Assembly: GCA_903924445.1 (NCBI GenBank) | Contig: CAIYBQ010000071.1 | Coordinates: forward strand, 1-9,407 | Length of the DNA: 9,407 nucleotides | Source of the DNA: an uncultured Armatimonadota bacterium | GTDB taxonomy: Bacteria; Armatimonadota; Armatimonadia; Armatimonadales; Armatimonadaceae | Direction of reading: 5' to 3' | Shown here: one piece after another, positions 1 to 6,264 of the stretch | Layout of the letters: the number at the start of each line of letters is the position of its first letter | How positions within the stretch are numbered: the stretch's first letter is position 1 | Notes under the pieces: model-generated | Seen by the model: only the letters and a program-made list of their open reading frames with translations | What the model was told of the DNA's origin: nothing | Database searches by the model: none | Made by a program: the position numbers and the translations under genes

Positions 1-766
1 CGCCATTGTTGCCCTTACCGGCAATCGTTCCTGCGACGTGGGTTCCATGCCCATCGCCATCCTGCGGATTGTTATCCCCATTAACAAACTTTGTCCCAAG
101 ACCCGTGCCGGTAAAGTCCCAGCCGCTGACATCATCGATGTAGCCATTGCCATCATTGTCGATGCCATCATTGGGGGTCTCGCCCGGGTTGACCCAGATA
201 TTGCCCTGGAGATCAGGGTGGTTGAAGTCAATACCGGTGTCGATGATCGCGATGCGGTAGTTTGGGTCACCTGTGTAAATGTCCCACGCTTCAGGCGCAT
301 CGATGTCATTGTTCGCGGCTTGGTTCATGCCCCAGAGCTGGCTGAACAATTCGTCATTCGGGGTGGTCTGACGGTAGTACATGTAGTTTGGTTCGATGTA
401 ATCGACGGCTGGGTTGGACTTCAGCTGAGCGATCGCATCCATCGGGTTACCAGCAACATGCACGAGTGCCAGCCCTGGAACCAGCGAGTATGTCTTCATC
501 GCTCCAAGGCCAACCTTGCGGCAGAGCGCATCGCGGGTGGCCGTATTCGATGTGTCCTTAAAGCGGATCAGGACTGTATGGGCATCGATGTCAACCGGGA
601 CAGTCGTCCCTGCTTGGCGCATCGCTATCGTGCGCTGCTGGGTTGCTGCATAAGGCGAGATAGTCTGTGCTACTGCGTTTCGGCTTGCGGAAAGGGCCAC
701 AATTGATGTTGCGGCAAGCGCAGTGAACTTGATGACCCGGCTGGATGATTTCTGATGATGAGACAT
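1..766 (-). CDS. Secreted subtilisin-like serine protease (peptidase S8), N-terminal 255 residues, cut by left edge
   Basis: Reading the minus strand from an ATG at 766-764 gives an open frame to the window edge. Residues about 10-33 form a Sec-type signal peptide with likely cleavage after AVA (31-33). Residues about 60-130 look like an I9/fervidolysin-type inhibitory propeptide, ending in the VDYIEPNY motif. The catalytic domain follows: IAIIDTGID carries the catalytic Asp (D176) and DGHGTHVAGTIAG carries the catalytic His (H240). An Asp/Asn/Gly-rich loop at about 200-212 (DNDGNGYIDD) resembles a calcium-binding insertion seen in many secreted subtilases. The oxyanion Asn, catalytic Ser and any C-terminal domains lie outside the window. 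The product should be an exported, self-activating endoprotease acting outside the cytoplasm. It is transcribed divergently from the gene at 936. Family assignment is secure; substrate is unknown. Confidence 0.95.
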   Translation of the reverse strand, partial: MSHHQKSSSRVIKFTALAATSIVALSASRNAVAQTISPYAATQQRTIAMRQAGTTVPVDIDAHTVLIRFKDTSNTATRDALCRKVGLGAMKTYSLVPGLALVHVAGNPMDAIAQLKSNPAVDYIEPNYMYYRQTTPNDELFSQLWGMNQAANNDIDAPEAWDIYTGDPNYRIAIIDTGIDFNHPDLQGNIWVNPGETPNDGIDNDGNGYIDDVSGWDFTGTGLGTKFVNGDNNPQDGDGHGTHVAGTIAGKGNNG

Positions 767-779
767 GATTGCGCGATGA

Positions 780-785
780 CTTCCT
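780..785 (-). promoter_or_regulatory. Candidate ribosome binding site of the subtilase gene
   Basis: On the minus strand AGGAAG lies 13 bases before the ATG at 766. The spacing is longer than ideal, so the site is only moderately supported, but no other purine-rich element is closer and the signal peptide begins properly at this ATG. Confidence 0.4.
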
Positions 786-923
786 ACGAATTTCTTATTT
801 TGTATACCCCCACGTGCTGGTATTTGTTACAGGCGATGGTGTGATGTTGACAACATTCCTACGAGGTTTTGATTTTTGTAAATCAAACGCAAAAAGTTAC
901 CGGAGACCGAGTTTTCCGGCGAG

Positions 924-929
924 TAGAAT
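924..929 (+). promoter_or_regulatory. Candidate -10 element for leaderless transcription of the gene at 936
   Basis: TAGAAT stands exactly six bases before the ATG at 936. No Shine-Dalgarno is seen upstream of that ATG. A TANNNT hexamer at this distance is the known layout of leaderless mRNAs in several bacterial phyla, where transcription begins at the start codon. No matching -35 is visible 17 bp upstream. Confidence 0.45.
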
Positions 930-935
930 ACGCGT

Positions 936-2186
936 ATGAAGCCATCATCCGCACGGTTGGCGCTGCTGTTTGCGCTCGTTTTGATCGGAGGCGCAATTCT
1001 TGTGATGCGTACCGGGATGTTTGGTGGCAAGCCATCCGATTATCGGAGTGCTACAAAACGCCCGCGCCGAGAGCGCCTTGACACTGCTGCACTGCCACAT
1101 TCAACACCGGCAAAGATGACAGGCCGTACCTACATCCGGCGGAATATCCCCGTGCTAGGCGTTGCACATACGGTCTTTGTGGATGACGCATCCGGGAAAT
1201 TGGAGCTCGTGGCACGCCAGCGCATGTCCACGGATGGCAGCTACGAAATCAAGCTCGACGACAATATGTTGCCATCGTTTGCTGGAATATTGATCGAGCT
1301 TCCGGGGCATGGATTTACATTTTTGGACCGCGAGACGTGTAAGAAACCCAATGTCGATATCCAGCTTACGTTTACCGACATCCCTGACTTCAACCCAAAG
1401 GATGGCAGTCTCGCGATGTTGGTGGACGGCCTATTTCCGCTGGATTTGACACCGCTTATTGCAAAATGGACGCCTATTCTGCAGCAAAGGCTGGGTGCTC
1501 TCCCAGGAGCGACGCTTTTGCGCACCACTGCAGACAAGAAAGGTTGCTACTTCCATACCGGACTCACGAGTGAACCAACGCTACGGAAGATCTCCGGGCG
1601 AGTCACCGATAGTAAAGGCAAGCCAATCGCTGCGAATGTTTCCATTTGGATGGGTAAGAACATCTCTGGGCCTGGCCACTTGAATGTTGCATCATCAGCG
1701 GATGGAAATTTCAGCGTTGATGTCGATGATGCAGCCAGTGTTTCGATGAGTGTCTGGGATCCAGTCCATCGTTTTGTCTCAGAGCCAACGTACGTCGCTG
1801 ACGATACCGTCATGCTGATTGCGCAATCTGCTGGAATTGCGGATGTACTTGTCACTGAGGGTGGTTCTGGTGAGCCAGTTCAGGGGTTGGTGCTGGATGT
1901 TGAACGGCAAGCAGATATGTACAACGGAAATCGTATGCCAAGTGTGCAGGCTGAGGTCTCAGGTTCTCGGATGACAGATCCATCCGGACATGCCCGACTG
2001 CTTCTTCCTGTGGGGACTTATGCACTTGATGTGCGCGATTCAACGACAAAGGGTGGAGTGCGCTGGGAGCTTCCGGGACGTCGCGTAACCGTCAAATCTG
2101 CGGGGCCCGCGGCGCGGGTGCAGCTACGGGCAACCCGGTTGCAGGCGCGTACCCTGATGCCAGTTCAGGGAGTTGATCCGAGATAG
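936..2186 (+). CDS. Membrane-anchored protein with carboxypeptidase-regulatory-like beta domains, function unknown
   Basis: This 416-residue protein starts with a short basic segment and one hydrophobic helix (about 8-24) with no lipobox, so it is probably an N-terminal membrane anchor with the rest exported. Residues 25-65 are a Pro/Arg-rich linker. Residues 66-205 form a domain I do not recognise. A carboxypeptidase-regulatory-like (transthyretin-type) beta fold is suggested at 218-275 by ISGRVTDSKGKPIAANV followed by SADGNFSVDV. A second similar unit is likely at about 300-400 (GEPVQGLVLDV, then DPSGHARLLLPVGTYALDV). No enzyme active site is seen. Such domains usually serve as structural or binding modules in exported proteins. 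The stop TAG overlaps the GTG of the next gene, so the two are probably translated together. The reading frame is well supported; function is unknown. Confidence 0.8.
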   Translation: MKPSSARLALLFALVLIGGAILVMRTGMFGGKPSDYRSATKRPRRERLDTAALPHSTPAKMTGRTYIRRNIPVLGVAHTVFVDDASGKLELVARQRMSTDGSYEIKLDDNMLPSFAGILIELPGHGFTFLDRETCKKPNVDIQLTFTDIPDFNPKDGSLAMLVDGLFPLDLTPLIAKWTPILQQRLGALPGATLLRTTADKKGCYFHTGLTSEPTLRKISGRVTDSKGKPIAANVSIWMGKNISGPGHLNVASSADGNFSVDVDDAASVSMSVWDPVHRFVSEPTYVADDTVMLIAQSAGIADVLVTEGGSGEPVQGLVLDVERQADMYNGNRMPSVQAEVSGSRMTDPSGHARLLLPVGTYALDVRDSTTKGGVRWELPGRRVTVKSAGPAARVQLRATRLQARTLMPVQGVDPR

Positions 2187-2719
2187 TGCGTGTCAGCAAT
2201 GAGTCGTCCCGAGCGGTGAATGTGTATGCTCGCATCAAGCCGTGGCAGCGGTCAGCGGTTGCTGCGATGTGTGCCTGCGTTAGCATCGGGGCCATTGGTT
2301 TTGTGACTGGACGCCTCATGAGTGGTGGTAGTCCAGCGGTGATTGCAAGCATGGGAGCGGCGGCGGTGATTGTGTTTCAGTTCCCCGAGAGCCCTGCGGC
2401 GCGCGTGTGGCCGATTCTTGGAGGCCATTTGGTGTCGGCACTGATCGGGGTGACGGTGTCCCAGCTCATCCCTGATCGGATGATTGCCGGCGGGGTCGCG
2501 GTGGGGCTGTCGCTCTGGGCGATGGCAATGCTTCGCTGCATGCACCCTCCCGGAGGTGGAACGGCGCTGGTTGCTGTCCTGGGTGGTGATGCGATTCAGG
2601 ATGCTGGATATCGCTTTGTCATTCTGCCAACGTTCATCAATGCATTATTGCTTGCCGGCCTTGCCAGCCTGTTTGCAAGGTTGACATCAAAGCCAACAGA
2701 CGACAAATTCGCGCGGTAA
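2186..2719 (+). CDS. HPP-family integral membrane protein
   Basis: The 177-residue product has the hallmarks of the HPP family: the His-Pro-Pro signature at 120-122 in MHPPGGGTALVAVLGG, an earlier SMGAAAVIVFQFPESP block at 55-70 and the following GGHLVSALIG helix. About five hydrophobic segments are seen, roughly at 24-44, 48-65, 76-96, 98-118 and 145-166, so it sits in the cytoplasmic membrane. HPP proteins are poorly characterised; a plastid member has been linked to nitrite transport, but that cannot be assumed here. The chosen start is GTG at 2186-2188, sharing its first G with the preceding TAG stop. An AGGGAG at 2167-2172 lies somewhat far upstream, and re-initiation from the previous gene is plausible. 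Family is confident, substrate unknown, exact start moderate. Confidence 0.88.
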   Translation: MRVSNESSRAVNVYARIKPWQRSAVAAMCACVSIGAIGFVTGRLMSGGSPAVIASMGAAAVIVFQFPESPAARVWPILGGHLVSALIGVTVSQLIPDRMIAGGVAVGLSLWAMAMLRCMHPPGGGTALVAVLGGDAIQDAGYRFVILPTFINALLLAGLASLFARLTSKPTDDKFAR

Positions 2720-2748
2720 ACCTAAGCAAATCCTCTATGAACCCGTGG

Positions 2749-2754
2749 TACATT
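2749..2754 (+). promoter_or_regulatory. Candidate -10 element for leaderless transcription from the ATG at 2761
   Basis: TACATT lies exactly six bases before the ATG at 2761-2763, the same geometry as TAGAAT before 936. It supports this ATG over the in-frame ATG at 2737, which also lacks a Shine-Dalgarno. No clear -35 is present, and read-through from the upstream pair across the 41-bp gap is also possible. Confidence 0.4.
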
Positions 2755-2760
2755 CGCGGA

Positions 2761-3888
2761 ATGAGCACTGTTGCAACTGCAAAGATGTCGCCTAAGGACA
2801 GGGTACTTTCCATAGATGCCCTCCGCGGCTTTGATATGTTCTGGATTATTGGTGGCGCGAGCTTCCTTGAGGCAATCGGTGCCCGCTGGCCGAGCAAGCT
2901 CATGGATGAAGTCGTCGCCCAGTTCTGCAGCCACGTCGAGTGGGCAGGCTTTCGTTTCCACGACTGTATCTTCCCTTTGTTTTTGTTCATCATTGGTGCC
3001 ACGCTCCCGTACTCGATCGGCAGGCGGATGGAAGCTGGGGACTCAAAAGCATCCCTGGTCCGCAAGATCATCACCCGCTTTGCCTGGCTGACCTTCTTTG
3101 GCCTCCTCATTAATGGCCTCACTAAGCTTGAGCCATGGAGTGACTTGCGTCTCTTTGGTGTCCTCCAACGTCAGGCATTTGGTTACCTTGGGGCAGCGCT
3201 GATTTACCTGTACACAAAGCCAAAAGCGCAAGCCATTGTGACGATTGGTATTCTGGTTGGGTATGCGGCGGTCCTGCGATTTGTGCCAGTCCCCGGGCAT
3301 CCACTGGGTTCCTTTGATGAAGCTGGCAATGTTGCAAACTACTTCGACAGACTGATGCTACAACCCGGTCAGCTCTATAAAGAGTACGGAGATCCCGAGG
3401 GGCCTCTTTCGAATATTCCATCGGTTGCAACGGCACTGCTGGGCTTGCTTGCCGGAACGTACATCAAGAAGAGCTCTGACAACGGCACGCGTAAGGCCGC
3501 ATTGCTTGTTGGTTCAGGTTTGTTGATGTTCACCACTGGATGGATTTGGAACATCTGGCTTCCGGTTATCAAGAAGATTTGGACCAGCTCGTTTGTGCTG
3601 GTTGCAGGCGGTTTGAGTCTGGTGCTGCTGGGAGTGTTTTATTACATCTTGGATGTACGCAAATGGACGAAGGGCTCTCTGTTTTGGGGTGTGATCGGTG
3701 CGAATGCGATTACGGCGTATATGGGAACGCATATCGTCGACTTTGATGGCATATCTGAGAACTTCGTGCGTGGTCTTATGACGCATTTCCCGGTTTATAA
3801 AGACATTTTCCTGAGCGGCGGCGCGCTCATCTTCGTGATGCTTACGCTGTGGGGACTGTACAAAAAGGATGTCTTCCTGCGGGTTTAG
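2761..3888 (+). CDS. DUF5009 / heparan-alpha-glucosaminide N-acetyltransferase-like membrane acyltransferase
   Basis: This polytopic protein of 375 residues (383 if the ATG at 2737 is used) matches the bacterial HGSNAT-like family. The N terminus reads VLSIDALRGFDMFWIIGG (15-32). It is followed by SHVEWAGFRFHDCIFPLFLFIIG (57-79), whose H58, W61 and D68 align with the segment around the catalytic His of human HGSNAT. About ten hydrophobic segments follow, ending in a basic tail (YKKDVFLRV). In the human enzyme acetyl groups from acetyl-CoA are passed across the membrane to an amino sugar; bacterial members are mostly uncharacterised, so acyl transfer to a cell-surface or periplasmic sugar is inference. 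It lies 41 bp after the HPP gene and before a terminator, so it is the last gene of its unit. The 2761 start is preferred because the family N terminus begins just after it. Confidence 0.85.
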   Translation: MSTVATAKMSPKDRVLSIDALRGFDMFWIIGGASFLEAIGARWPSKLMDEVVAQFCSHVEWAGFRFHDCIFPLFLFIIGATLPYSIGRRMEAGDSKASLVRKIITRFAWLTFFGLLINGLTKLEPWSDLRLFGVLQRQAFGYLGAALIYLYTKPKAQAIVTIGILVGYAAVLRFVPVPGHPLGSFDEAGNVANYFDRLMLQPGQLYKEYGDPEGPLSNIPSVATALLGLLAGTYIKKSSDNGTRKAALLVGSGLLMFTTGWIWNIWLPVIKKIWTSSFVLVAGGLSLVLLGVFYYILDVRKWTKGSLFWGVIGANAITAYMGTHIVDFDGISENFVRGLMTHFPVYKDIFLSGGALIFVMLTLWGLYKKDVFLRV

Positions 3889-3910
3889 CGGCAGGAGGTT
3901 AAGTAGAACG

Positions 3911-3941
3911 AAAGCCGCTCAGGGTAACCCGGGCGGCTTTT
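3911..3941 (+). terminator. Rho-independent terminator after the DUF5009 gene
   Basis: AAAGCCGC at 3911-3918 pairs with GCGGCTTT at 3933-3940, enclosing a loop that can itself fold through GGG/CCC (3922-3924 with 3928-3930). The U-tract is short (CTTTTG). The stem begins with A residues, so it might also work in the opposite direction. It separates the 936-3888 unit from the lacI unit. Confidence 0.78.
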
Positions 3942-4001
3942 GTGGTTTCGTGGAACAAGCCATCTGTTGAGAATAAGTGAATTCCAGATCAAATGTTTCA
4001 C

Positions 4002-4015
4002 TGCAATCGATTGCA
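4002..4015. promoter_or_regulatory. LacI-family operator, upstream copy
   Basis: TGCAATCGATTGCA is a perfect 14-bp palindrome with the central CG typical of LacI/GalR operators. Its centre is 32 bp (about three helical turns) from that of the second copy. It lies upstream of the -35 of the lacI-type gene and probably helps the repressor bind cooperatively. Confidence 0.82.
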
Positions 4016-4032
4016 AAAGCATTTTCGTAGTC

Positions 4033-4048
4033 TTGCAATCGATTGCAA
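4033..4048. promoter_or_regulatory. LacI-family operator, promoter-proximal copy
   Basis: TTGCAATCGATTGCAA is a perfect 16-bp palindrome whose 14-bp core is identical to the copy at 4002-4015. Its left arm is also the proposed -35 hexamer, so a bound repressor would block RNA polymerase directly. It lies 27 bp before the regulator's ATG. Confidence 0.87.
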
Positions 4049-4061
4049 TGCTGTGTATATA
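4033..4061 (+). promoter_or_regulatory. Promoter of the lacI-GH5-SDR unit
   Basis: TTGCAA (4033-4038) and TATATA (4056-4061) are separated by 17 bp, a good sigma-70 arrangement. Transcription would start near 4068, leaving a leader of about eight bases before the ATG at 4076. That fits the absence of a Shine-Dalgarno there. The -35 lies inside the operator, predicting autorepression. Confidence 0.65.
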
Positions 4062-4075
4062 GATTACAGAGCCAT

Positions 4076-5098
4076 ATGTTAAAACTGGAAGACATCGCGA
4101 AACTCGCCGGAGTATCCCACTCAACCGTGTCACGCGCCCTCGCAGGTAGCACCCTCGTAAATCAGGCCACGCGCGAACGCATCGTTGCCATTGCACACGA
4201 TCAGGGCTACCAGGTGAATCAAGTCGCCAGAAACCTCAAGCTCCAACAAACCAATACCATCGGACTGATCGCACCAGAACTCTCAAACCCGTACTACCCC
4301 AAGCTCGTTCAATCCATCGCCAATCGCGTTGGTGAGTCCGGGTACTCGCTGCAGCTACATCTCAGCGGCAAAGATCAGGAAAATGAGCTCGACAGTCTCA
4401 TCAATCTTCGGAACAACCGGGTAGATGGCATATTGCTCGTCACAGGTGAACACGGCTTGGTGGCTTCTGAGTACGCTACTGGGCTACACAAATCAGGGAT
4501 GCCAATCGTATTCATGGGGTGGTTCCCGGGTGCTGAAGACTTTGATTTTGTAACTGGCGATGATGCAGATGGCGCATGCCAGATTGCCCGACATCTCCTG
4601 GAACTCGGCCACAAGAATATCGCCATTATTGGCAAGCCTGTTCACCGTGGACCCTTTGACAGGACATCATCGTTTGTTAGTGAGCTCGCATCACGTGGAG
4701 TGAGCATCGATGCTGAACATCACTATGAGGTCGCATCAGATGAAGCCGCAATCCTAGCCGTAAGGCGCTTGATTCACACTGCTCCGCGCCCGACGGCTAT
4801 CTTTGCATATCAGGATTCGATCGCGATGGTCGTTTGTAAGGAGCTCCACGCTGCGGGCTTACGCGTTCCGGATGACATTTCCGTCATCGGGTTTGATGAC
4901 CTTGATATCGCATCGTTTGTTTCACCCGCACTGACCACGGTTGGTTGCCATATTGATGCGATGGCGGAGGCCTTTGTCAACCGCTTGACCGACCGCATCA
5001 GTGGTGGGCTCGCTGCCGCTCAGCCAACTGACATCATCGTTCCAACCGTCCTCATTCCCCGCCAGTCGAGCGGGCATGCATCCGTTACACCAAGCTAA
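4076..5098 (+). CDS. LacI/GalR-family transcriptional regulator
   Basis: The 340-residue protein has the full LacI layout. An N-terminal helix-turn-helix at 4-23 (LEDIAKLAGVSHSTVSRAL) is followed by the hinge at 47-55 (VNQVARNLK), whose L54 is the usual minor-groove leucine. A periplasmic-binding-protein-like effector domain runs from about 60 to 335 (IGLIAPELSNPYYPKLVQSI, VDGILLV, AIFAYQDSIAMVVCKEL, DDISVIGFDDLDIASFVSPALTTV). The ATG at 4076 is chosen because it places the HTH at the normal N-terminal position; an in-frame TTG at 4043 falls inside the operator and is unlikely. It is followed after 20 bp by a secreted GH5 gene, so the inducer is probably an oligosaccharide released from that enzyme's polymer. 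It most likely represses its own operon through the two upstream palindromes. Ligand identity is unknown. Confidence 0.95.
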   Translation: MLKLEDIAKLAGVSHSTVSRALAGSTLVNQATRERIVAIAHDQGYQVNQVARNLKLQQTNTIGLIAPELSNPYYPKLVQSIANRVGESGYSLQLHLSGKDQENELDSLINLRNNRVDGILLVTGEHGLVASEYATGLHKSGMPIVFMGWFPGAEDFDFVTGDDADGACQIARHLLELGHKNIAIIGKPVHRGPFDRTSSFVSELASRGVSIDAEHHYEVASDEAAILAVRRLIHTAPRPTAIFAYQDSIAMVVCKELHAAGLRVPDDISVIGFDDLDIASFVSPALTTVGCHIDAMAEAFVNRLTDRISGGLAAAQPTDIIVPTVLIPRQSSGHASVTPS

Positions 5099-5107
5099 GT
5101 ACAACTG

Positions 5108-5113
5108 AGGGAG
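5108..5113 (+). promoter_or_regulatory. Ribosome binding site of the GH5 gene
   Basis: AGGGAG lies five bases before the ATG at 5119, a good Shine-Dalgarno. It fixes the start and, with the 20-bp gap after the regulator, supports translation from a shared transcript. Confidence 0.8.
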
Positions 5114-5118
5114 ATTCC

Positions 5119-6213
5119 ATGAAATTCAACTATCCAAGCACCACCCATCTAAAATCCGCGTTCATCCTGTCCGGAACGCTGATTGCTGTCCTTTTGAACC
5201 AACAAACCACATTTGCCGCGCCACCCACGCTGAAAACGGTTGGAAACAAAGTCGTGGATGCAAAAGGCAAAACAGTTAGGCTGCAGGGCGTCAATGTCCC
5301 AAGCCTTGACTGGGACCCGGCAGGAGAGCGCGTGCTTGCGTCCATCGATGTTGCATTGACAAAATGGAATGCAAACATCATTCGGATTCCGTTGACACAG
5401 GATTTTTGGTTTGGTTACCATAAGGGGCAAAAGTCGCAGCTGACTGCCACCAGTTACCAAAAGTTGGTGGATGCAGTCGTCAGCCGTATTTCTGCATCCA
5501 ACAAGTATGTCCTGCTCGACTTGCACTGGAGTGATGGCGGCGTTTGGGGGTCACATGTTGGCCAGCACGCGATGCCGGATGACAACTCGGTTCTCTTCTG
5601 GAAGAGCGTGGCAAAGCGTTTTGCAAACAATCCTGCAGTGTTGTTTGACCTCTACAACGAGCCTCATGATGTGTCATGGGATGTGTGGAAGAACGGCGGG
5701 GCTGTTGAGGAGCGCAACGACGACCCGGCTCGCGGTAAGCATCTGATGTACCACACGCCCGGGATGCAGGCGCTTGTGGATACCGTCCGGGCAGCTGGTG
5801 CCAAGAATGTCGTCGTTGCCGGCGGCCTTGATTGGGCCTATGACCTACGTGGAATCGTCGCCGGGAGTGCGCTGACAGACCGTGCTGGAAACGGAATCAT
5901 GTATGCCACTCACATCTACCCTTGGAAGAAGGACTGGGATGTCAACGTAACTCCAACAGTAGTCAAATATCCGGTCTTTGTTGGAGAAGTTGGCACAAAG
6001 CCTTGGCATGAAGGCGAGCCTGCTCATGAGAATGTTTACACCGAAGCGTGGGCACCGGATGTCATCAAGTACATCCAGACCCATAACCTCTCATGGACGG
6101 CTTGGAGCTTTCATCCAAGCGCAAATCCGTGCCTGATCACCGGATGGGACTACACGCCGACAGACTATTGGGGCCGCTATGTGAAGGCCGCGCTGGCTGA
6201 ACGTAAAAACTAG
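5119..6213 (+). CDS. Secreted glycoside hydrolase family 5 (cellulase/mannanase-type) enzyme
   Basis: The 364-residue protein has a signal peptide (hydrophobic 13-26, cleavage near TFAA at 31-34, no lipobox) and a single GH5 TIM-barrel. Clan-A landmarks occur in order: NIIRIPL (R89) on strand 2, LLDLHWSD (H135) on strand 4, DLYNEPHD with the acid/base E181, THIYPW (H265, Y267), FVGEVGT with the nucleophile E290, and WTAWSF (W329). All expected active-site residues are present. It hydrolyses beta-linked polysaccharide with retention; whether the substrate is beta-glucan, mannan or another hemicellulose cannot be told by eye. No carbohydrate-binding or dockerin module is attached, so it should act as a free extracellular or periplasmic enzyme. 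It is the probable main target of the LacI-type regulator encoded just upstream. Confidence 0.93.
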   Translation: MKFNYPSTTHLKSAFILSGTLIAVLLNQQTTFAAPPTLKTVGNKVVDAKGKTVRLQGVNVPSLDWDPAGERVLASIDVALTKWNANIIRIPLTQDFWFGYHKGQKSQLTATSYQKLVDAVVSRISASNKYVLLDLHWSDGGVWGSHVGQHAMPDDNSVLFWKSVAKRFANNPAVLFDLYNEPHDVSWDVWKNGGAVEERNDDPARGKHLMYHTPGMQALVDTVRAAGAKNVVVAGGLDWAYDLRGIVAGSALTDRAGNGIMYATHIYPWKKDWDVNVTPTVVKYPVFVGEVGTKPWHEGEPAHENVYTEAWAPDVIKYIQTHNLSWTAWSFHPSANPCLITGWDYTPTDYWGRYVKAALAERKN

Positions 6214-6225
6214 ACACGGGATATG

Positions 6226-6248
6226 TCATCCGTAGCAAGTGTGGATGA
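6226..6248 (+). repeat. Small inverted repeat between the GH5 and SDR genes
   Basis: TCATCC (6226-6231) and GGATGA (6243-6248) can form a six-pair hairpin with an 11-base loop just upstream of the SDR ribosome binding site. There is no U-tract, so it is not a terminator. It may be chance or a minor processing or translation element. Confidence 0.3.
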
Positions 6249-6253
6249 TGAAT

Positions 6254-6257
6254 GGAG
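6254..6257 (+). promoter_or_regulatory. Ribosome binding site of the SDR gene
   Basis: GGAG within TGGAGA lies seven bases before the ATG at 6265, a normal Shine-Dalgarno spacing that supports this start and expression as a downstream operon gene. Confidence 0.7.
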
Positions 6258-6264
6258 ATTGTAA

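Larger units (their letters stand above)
767..935. promoter_or_regulatory. Divergent intergenic region between the subtilase and the plus-strand cluster
   Basis: These 169 bases must hold promoters for both directions. Visible elements are a perfect plus-strand -35 hexamer TTGACA at 847-852 (no good -10 at 16-18 bp), a small inverted repeat GATTT/AAATC at about 871-884, and a 9-base direct repeat TTCCTACGA at 781-789 and 856-864. On the minus strand TATACAAAAT at about 800-810 is a possible -10 region for the subtilase. None of these is a complete classical sigma-70 promoter. Confidence 0.4.

Noticed and set aside
38..706. A 222-codon plus-strand open frame at the left end
   Set aside because: The opposite strand encodes a clear subtilase with signal peptide, propeptide, Asp and His motifs; the plus-strand frame is its shadow and has no recognisable domain.
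847..880. A classical sigma-70 promoter built on the perfect TTGACA at 847-852
   Set aside because: At 16-18 bp spacing there is no acceptable -10 hexamer; the hexamer may be chance or part of a regulator site.
4043..4075. An upstream in-frame TTG start for the LacI-type regulator
   Set aside because: It lies inside the operator and before the predicted transcription start, and would add residues ahead of the helix-turn-helix, which normally begins within the first few residues.
6226..6248. A terminator between the GH5 and SDR genes
   Set aside because: The hairpin is only six pairs and is not followed by a run of T residues; the SDR has a ribosome binding site and fits as a co-transcribed gene.
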